From Romanomermis culicivorax (Eukaryota; Nematoda; Enoplea; Mermithida; Mermithidae): a stretch of DNA of 64,000 nt. A program made the position numbers and the translations under genes. Each line of letters opens with the position of its first letter. The first letter of the stretch is position 1. Location: the NCBI GenBank assembly GCA_963922205.1, contig CAWUHX010000217.1, positions 62,001-126,000 of the forward strand, given 5' to 3'. Positions 57,603-64,000 of this stretch are shown piece by piece. The notes below the pieces were generated by a model that was not told where the DNA came from, did no database searches, and saw nothing but the letters and a program-made list of their open reading frames with translations.

Positions 57603-58525
57603 ATGTTGTTGGAATTATGGATACCTCTGCCTCTAACTTCTGAATCAGAAGATGTTTGGCAAATGGCCCCTGACGCAACACAATATGACCTGGATGGCAC
57701 AAAGTATTCATTTGATTATCAAATAAGTTGTGTGACTCAAGGATTTAAAACAAAAAATGAATGCAACATCATTAAATGCGAAGCAACCACATAAGATATT
57801 CACAAATTCTATTAGTGTTATATTTATTTATGTTTCAAACATTCTATACTTATTTAAAGGGAGGGGCATTTGTGAAAGATCGAATTTGAATTCCTCCCTG
57901 AAACTAAAGGTTACCAACAATGACCAAAAACCAATAGCTATTGTTTATTGCTTTGAAAAAAATTAATTGGGTGTGTATTGGGTGTGTATGTAAACCTAAT
58001 AATTTACTTTCAGGTACAATACGCCGAATGAATACATCGAAATGATAAAGTACTGTCTCGATCACAAAACCACAGAAAACAACATCATGCTCTGTGAGAG
58101 CAGTAAACATTTTAGTTGCATGGATTTTGTCCTTGATCCATCAAATTTTACAACAGGAATGCTAAAGTTCCAAGGAATGCTGCCAAAATGTAAACACTCA
58201 GTACTCTATATGGGCCATATTTTTCAACAGTTTTTTATTACTACTTTAGTTGTTCATCATAACCAAAAGATCGAACTAACATTGTTGGAAAAAAACGAAT
58301 CTAGGGACAACTGGGTTGAAACTAATGCGTACTGCGAAGCAGTGCTCTTAAATGTGATGCATACTGCAGTAAATGGATTGATTTTCCATTTGTGCAATCT
58401 CCTACCATTCACCAAACCCAAAGACAACATGCAAATGTGGTACGGAGGGAGGGATGAAATGAAAATAGAGACAAATGAAGATGATGATGCCCATTATGAT
58501 GAAATTTCAGTCCTTCCCTAGACCA
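57603..58525 (+). pseudogene. N-terminal region of the helicase gene
   Basis: Frames 57603-57794 and 58015-58521 (YCLDHKTTENNIMLCESSKHF, MDFVLDPSNFTTGML, NLLPFTKPKDNMQ, then an acidic EDDDAH) are plausible exons upstream of the helicase core, with an acceptor TTACTTTCAG at 58013. They have no recognised domain. The 14-bp word TTGTTGGAATTATG is duplicated at 57589-57616. Confidence 0.4.
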
Positions 58526-59544
58526 TTTCTTCCAAAAAACGCAATTGATTGGGCCACACAAAGACAACATTTTCTGGAAAGGTGACGAGATGGCCCAGCT
58601 TAGGTATTGTGAAATTAATAAGCAAGTTCTCATTAAAATCAAGAATTCATACTATAGTCATTGTCACTACGTTTAGACTGCAAATCTGTTTGAACACAAT
58701 CAAGCATCTATCAAAGGTAGATTCGAACAGTGCACTGTGGCTGTTGAGGAGAAAACAAGTCAAAACTGGAACTACATACATTCATCAGCAGTCTGGGCTG
58801 CCCATTCGAGTGTTAAATGAAACTTCCTTCAAAATAAGTGAACCAATTCGTGATTTGTTGATATGCAGCAGATTAAGATAAATGGATACCTCATATGTGG
58901 ACCAGTTCGAGGATGCACCTGACCTGTTGTCTCTATGCTCTCTCAACTCTTCACAAATGCAGGCCGTTCACTTATCGGAAAAGAAGTACATTTCCATTAT
59001 TCAAGTGAGATATTATTAAAATTTTAACAATGTTCAGCAGAAATAAGTTCATATATTTTTTAAAGTTGAATATATAAAATTAAACAAACCTGTTCAGTTC
59101 ACAAATGTTTTTTCATTTTCATTAATTAGGGTCCACCAGGAACAGGAAAAATGTGGACAGCCACAACAATAGTCCAAGGTGCTTTCGCTGTAAACAATTC
59201 AAAAATCCTTACCACAGCCCCTTCAAACACTGCAGTCGACAACTTCATTTGGGATTTGTTGAAGAGTGTCAAAAATAATCCAGATGAAAATCAAAGTATT
59301 TGGTAAAATATTGTATGTTTGACAAGCCGTGCAAAGTACTACTCGCCCAAAGATGACATTCAGCCATTCATGCTGGGAACTCTTGCCCTAAAAGAAGATA
59401 ATTTGCGAACTGGTGAGTACATATAATTTGGGAACTGGTGAGTACATACCTCTGGTGAGTACATAGTAACATAATATTGTTAATAATTGTTTTTTAAATT
59501 TTTAAATTTTTTTTTAATTTTTTAAAAGTAAAAATTTTAAAAAA

Positions 59545-59775
59545 TTTTTAATTTTCGAATAGGAACCATGACTGAGATGCTGGGGTAGTAGTCCCATGGT
59601 CCAAAAGTCAAAATTGGCTTCAGGAACTGAGTCAAAGTGATCTCCTCCGATTAGGGTTTCACATCCCTAATTGGTGGATATAATTGGCAAATATGGTTTT
59701 TTAGGGCTCCTAGATGTAGGAAATTGCTTTAGAAGAGTGTTTTTGGCCTTTTTATGGATGTTGGACATGGAAAAA
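59545..59775 (-). repeat. Dispersed repeat A, copy 2
   Basis: Reverse complement of 39060-39290: AATAGGAACCATGACTGAGA, CAAAATTGGCTTCAGGAACT, GGAAATTGCTTTAGAAGAGT. It lies in the helicase intron. Confidence 0.78.
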
Positions 59776-59889
59776 GTGAATTTTGAAAAAATTTAAATTT
59801 TTTATACTTTGAAAAAATTATAATTTCTTAAATTTTTTTAAAAATTTTTTAAAAAATTTACACTTTTAAAATGTGTTAAAACTTTTAAG

Positions 59890-61560
59890 ACACGATTTCT
59901 GAGAGGTTCTACTTTCCCAATGATAAGTTGAAAATTAATCATACCTCAAAGTCAGGTATTTTGGGTAGTTTCGTACACTGAGCTCCATGGTACCATTCGT
60001 TTTGCTTGTTAACCGAAACTCGCCCAGCTACAGTATGCCAAAGTTTGAAAATTGATGATTTTTTTGCTTTTTTTAGTGGTCTTGCTAGCCAAGCAATATT
60101 TCAAGATTAGATTGATTTTATTTGCTGAATAAATATTCATTTTACAAAGGAGAGAATAAGCTCTCTTCTGATGTAATATTTACAGCAAATAAATGCATAT
60201 CACAGTTTTTCATGAAGTTTAAAGTGTCAAAAATGAGCCGTCAAAATTGAAAAAATGTTGTTCATAGTCACTCCTGAGCACCTTCCAATTGGAAGCCACA
60301 AAATTTTATTTTTTTATATTGTAGCTCATCCATTTTTACTGCATTGGTTGAATTTTCATCAAGAATTTTGTACCCTTTTGGGAGCTGCACTGCTCTAAAG
60401 AAGGCATACTTATGCAAATTTTGTAGAAATCATCATATGTGACAGGTGGCCCTTGTCTACCCCTTGTGATATATTTATTACGTATACTGTAGAATTATAA
60501 AATAACCAACAGACTATAGTTTGATGTATTTAATTGTTTCACAAGCAAACATTTTACACTCTGCAAGAAAGTTTGAACAGTCAAAAATTAGAAGCAAAAA
60601 TGAAGAAAAATCCTGCTTAAAGGCACTCCCGAGCATCTTCACCTACGATTCTGTAGAATTTTATCTTCTTATTCTTTAGTTCATACATTCTTACAGTAGC
60701 TGCGAAAGTAACATCTCATCATCATGTGCCGTTTTGGCAGCTGTAGACATTTGCATACACGGCACTGTCATTCAAATGTGTTTTTGAATCTAGATAAATG
60801 TCTCATCAATGAAATTCTGGGAACACAGGATGTCTCCTAACCCAACATATTATGAGAAAAAATGTGACTTCAAGTCCTGACAAATTTTCATTGATCTAAG
60901 TTTGATGGTTTCTAAACGAATTGCTTGAAATGAAGAATCAAAAAGTTCGAAAACTTTCATTAAATTTCAGAAATTGAGCGATTGTTTTAAATCCATTTAC
61001 AGAAAAACGGCAAGAGTTATTTGGATACTCTTTGCTTTGTTGGAAGGGCACTGCAATCTACTATCCTTTGCTCTATTTTCGTTTGGCCAACATCATGTGG
61101 TGTGAAACGGGATGCCTTCACCTATAGAGCACTTTCACACATATTATAACATAGGTCATAGTCAGACAGCCGACATTTATTTTGTAACATTAAACTCTCA
61201 GCTTCAATTTTTTTCCAGTCAAATTACTGAAATAAGAAATTTTTGATGCATCTCTTCTGAGGCACCCTGTTGCGCAACCATTGTAAATTGATCCATGAAA
61301 TTTTTGGAGTGATTCAACTCACATATTTTATTTTTATTCCTCTAATCTGAACTTTTTGAATTTTTTGTGCATCTCATTGATGGCATATTTAGTGGAGTTA
61401 ATCAGCATTTTTGTATCAGCTTTCAGAATGTGCAGACACCTACAGCTCCCTAAACCGTACACTAATTTGATTGCAATTTTAACACAATATGTCAGACAAT
61501 AGTGGCTACAGAAATCAAGAAAAAATTCTGCCGCATTGAAAAATTCCTATTATGCTGAAA
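59890..61560 (-). repeat. Dispersed repeat B, uninterrupted copy 2
   Basis: Reverse complement of 3330-3713 plus 12654-13575, about 1.6 kb and moderately diverged. It fills the rest of the helicase intron up to the exon at about 61575. No coding frame; the family is unknown. Confidence 0.78.
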
Positions 61561-62639
61561 ATACTGCATAGTTTTTTTGACGTGCAATGGAGCTGCAGAG
61601 GCACAATTAACTGGAACCTTTTTCAAATTAGTCATCATCGATGAAGGGGCTCAGGATACTGAAACAGCAATGCTCATACCATTCATGCGTCTTCACATTA
61701 ACAGACAAGTAAATTTTTTCATTTCAGTGTTTTCAAATGTTTTCACTAATGTTTAAAATTGTAATACATCTATTAAGGTTACCCTATTGGGCCATCTGTG
61801 TTAGTTGGGCCCTTGTGTCACATCTCAAGAAGCAGAAGTGTTGGGCTACGATCAAACATTATTCGAATGCCTTTTCAACATGAATTTGCCATTTGCCTTG
61901 CTGAATGAAGAATATCACATGCATCCAGACATCAGAAGCCTGGTCAGTCATTTAAGATACTCGGATTCTGTTCAAAACTGCATTAAAAAAGGTATTGTTT
62001 AATATTAGTGAATTACATTGTTAAGTAATGTAAATGTTTTTCCAGAAGATAGATACCTCCCGTTACCGAAGAATTATCCATCAATGATAAGCGGGTTCCC
62101 GATAGCTTGGGTCAATGTCAGGGGCCAAGAATCATTGGAGAATAGTTCTCGCTCTTTACAAAATGTTCAGGAAGCAAGAGTCATTGTTAATTTGGTAGCC
62201 AGCTTGATCAGCATGCAAAAGTTCAAAAATGAAGATATGTTCATCATCACTTCATACAGTGCCCAGGTCAAATTGCTGTGGAATACCGTGCTAGAGGCAT
62301 GCAAAGCAATAAAGGCGGGGACTTATCTACAGAACAGATACCTCTCCCCTATGGAAATGGAAAATGAGTTGAGAAAGGTTTGGATTGGCATCATGGACAG
62401 GTTTCAAGTATAAAAGAATAATAAGTAATGTACAAACAAATCAATAATGTTGCTTTGTTGCAGGGCCAAGAATCTGATATTGTAATTTACAATATCGTTT
62501 GATCAAATCCCTACTTCTCCATCAGATTCCCCAAAAATTATAAGCAGTTGAATATTGCCATCAGCAGGGCTTGATGCCTTTTATTTATCATAAGAGATGC
62601 CACAATGTTCCCGTCTTGGGAAGAGGGCTGAACCTTTGT

Positions 62640-63890
62640 AAGCAAAGAACTGGACAATAATCCCAGATGAGAAAAATGGCGCAACTTACTTGAATGGTAA
62701 TTTTACACTTTTGGTTTTAAATTTGGTACTGTTTGTTGATAGTCAGTGCTTCAATTATAGGTGTATTGACAATTGGTGCACAGTGAATGCCAATGGTATG
62801 TATGAACAATTACCTCATGAGAGGTTGTGGCCTTGCATTCGAGCTATTGAATCTGAAGAAGAACAATCAGTTGTGCAAAGTGAGAGATTTAATAAACATA
62901 ACATAAACATTCTATTAACACGTTACTGACAATTTACTTTTTTAGAAATTATGGCTTCGGCAAATGCCATCACCATCAGCATCGGCAAACACCTTATCAC
63001 GGAATTTCATATTGTTTGCCTTCCAACATTTGTCATGGAAAAATGCGCCATTTACATTACACCTCCTAAAACTTATGGTGCTGGTTGGGGCAAAATATTC
63101 GTTTCTCAAATTCCTTGATGCAAATGCCAACTAATGCTCGAATTTGTTCGCCAAAAAGTACAACATTTCGATAACTTGCAGTGAGGTAATGATTGCATTT
63201 GATTATGTGAACATAAACATTTTGTTAGTTTTATGTTACAGAAACATGAAAATGCTTTTTGGATGCCACCATCGCAACAAGATGCAAATCTTGTGAAATA
63301 AAGAAATTGTCCATATTCCGAGATGAACTACGGCTACCTCACTTTATGGACAATTTGCACTATCGTGATCCTGAATATGCCGCAAAATTTGCACTGAAAG
63401 GTATACCTAACATAAAAGTAACATAAAAATATACATAGCAGTCCTCTAGTTTAGCCTTCTTCATAACCTGATACACATTTACATTGTTGTTTATTTTAAG
63501 TCCTCAGTGGCCATCATGTGCTAATTCATCTGCACATATGCCACGATGTTTTTCGACTTTTGGTTGGGCTTTTGTCAAAACTGCCTTAAGCCTTGTACAC
63601 AGTTTACCACAAAAACAACATCACATTATAAGGGAGGAGGCGACAAGGGCCCAAATGTTTGAATTCATGTGTGGTTACATAACGGCCACCTGTAAACACA
63701 ACCCACAATACAACTGGAGTTTGGAAAATGTGTAGGGATACCTCATGCGCGCATTACCTCATTGTTTAACCGATTGGGCCTTCTGGAAAAAGAACAAGGA
63801 TGCAAGGAAAGAAGCGGATAGATTAGCAAACTTGGCACGACACCAAGGTCACACCATAAGTTATATTTTTTTCTGAATGTTGTACTGAAA
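62640..63890 (+). pseudogene. Downstream exons after the helicase core, unidentified
   Basis: Short exon-like frames: 62760-62929 (WCTVNANGMYEQLPHERLW), 63240-63400 (SIFRDELRLPHFMDNLHY) and 63500-63875 (PRCFSTFGWAFVKTALSLV, FEFMCGYITATCKHNPQYNW, DARKEADRLANLARHQGH), separated by introns of about 50-90 bp. Some have TAG/TGA breaks. There is no family I recognise. They could be the C-terminal part of the helicase gene or another gene of the same unit. The window ends before a clear terminus. Confidence 0.35.
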
Positions 63891-64000
63891 GAGTACAGTC
63901 AATATTCCTTAGTTGTAGAGGCATCCTATTCATTTGAAATAACTGACATTTTTATGAACTCTTTTATTTCAATAGAATCATTAGAGAATGCATCTTTATT

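Larger units (their letters stand above)
58540..62640 (+). pseudogene. UPF1-like superfamily 1 helicase, decayed, with repeat-filled intron
   Basis: Motif order of UPF1-like SF1B helicases: a DEMAQLRYCEIN strand (58585); Q motif LNSSQMQAVHLSEKK; motif I GPPGTGKM (59131 on); motif Ia TTAPSNTAVDNFI; motif II VIIDEGAQDTE (61637); motif III LLGHLC-stop-LGP (61787); LNEEYHMHPDIRSLV (motif IV); EDMFIITSYSAQVKLL; motif V DRFQGQESDIVIY (62397-62490); motif VI LNIAISRA (62547). Stops fall inside or next to motifs: after NQSIW (59303), in motif III (61802), after NIV (62500) and after SRA (62571). Introns at 59005-59130 and 59413-about 61570. The latter contains repeats A and B. SF1B helicases unwind RNA or DNA. 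Confidence 0.85.

Overview
The window is metazoan nuclear DNA. It is AT-rich, gene-poor and packed with nested transposable elements of several classes. Short GT-AG introns (about 50-60 bp) and a recognisable CHIC1/CHIC2-family gene on the minus strand (coding exons 22335 down to 21338) show a eukaryotic animal host. The elements suggest an invertebrate, but I cannot name the species.

Layout. 1-942: decayed gag/protease piece of a retroelement. 2.1-3.7 kb: small repeats. 3714-12653: a complete-length minus-strand LTR retrotransposon (LTRs of about 920 bp, CTGT target duplication, PBS and PPT visible). Its order is gag, proline-rich ORF, envelope-like glycoprotein, protease-RT-RNaseH-integrase, so the glycoprotein lies between gag and pol. 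All genes are broken. It sits inside an old dispersed repeat (repeat B) whose uninterrupted copy lies inverted at about 59.9-61.6 kb. 13.6-24 kb: host-gene territory (CHIC exons, a last exon of a small heat-shock protein, several exon candidates) with hAT-type and TA-type MITEs. 24.1-29.7 kb: a hAT-like non-autonomous element and two CR1/Jockey-like LINE 3' ends, one with a nearly complete RT domain. 29.9-36.3 kb: a fold-back element with arms of about 500 bp, G-tract-rich TIR repeats, and a PIF/Harbinger-like element (TTA duplications) that keeps a MADF-BESS-type gene but shows no transposase.

39965-53375: a 13.4-kb Maverick/Polinton (adintovirus-like) element, bounded exactly by about 168-bp inverted repeats and a perfect 6-bp target duplication CATTAG. 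It carries protein-primed-type DNA polymerase B, packaging ATPase, retroviral-type integrase with chromodomain, adenain-like protease, penton-like and hexon-like (F54H12.2-type) capsid proteins, three further recurrent Maverick proteins, a PC4-like protein on the opposite strand, and two unfamiliar membrane/secreted proteins that share a module present three times. Premature stops or frameshifts occur in nearly every core gene, so this is a decayed provirus or transposon, apart from a few still-open reading frames.

37.2-39.96 and 53.4-64 kb: the locus into which the Maverick inserted. It has two divergent decayed gene groups: a minus-strand MULE-type DDE-transposase-like gene and a plus-strand UPF1-like SF1 helicase. 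An 8-bp motif (AGGTATCY / RGATACCT) recurs about 18 times, in one orientation left of about 56.4 kb and in the other orientation to the right. This motif array, the shared-module protein pair, and the gag-env-pol order of the LTR element are the most unusual signals in the window.
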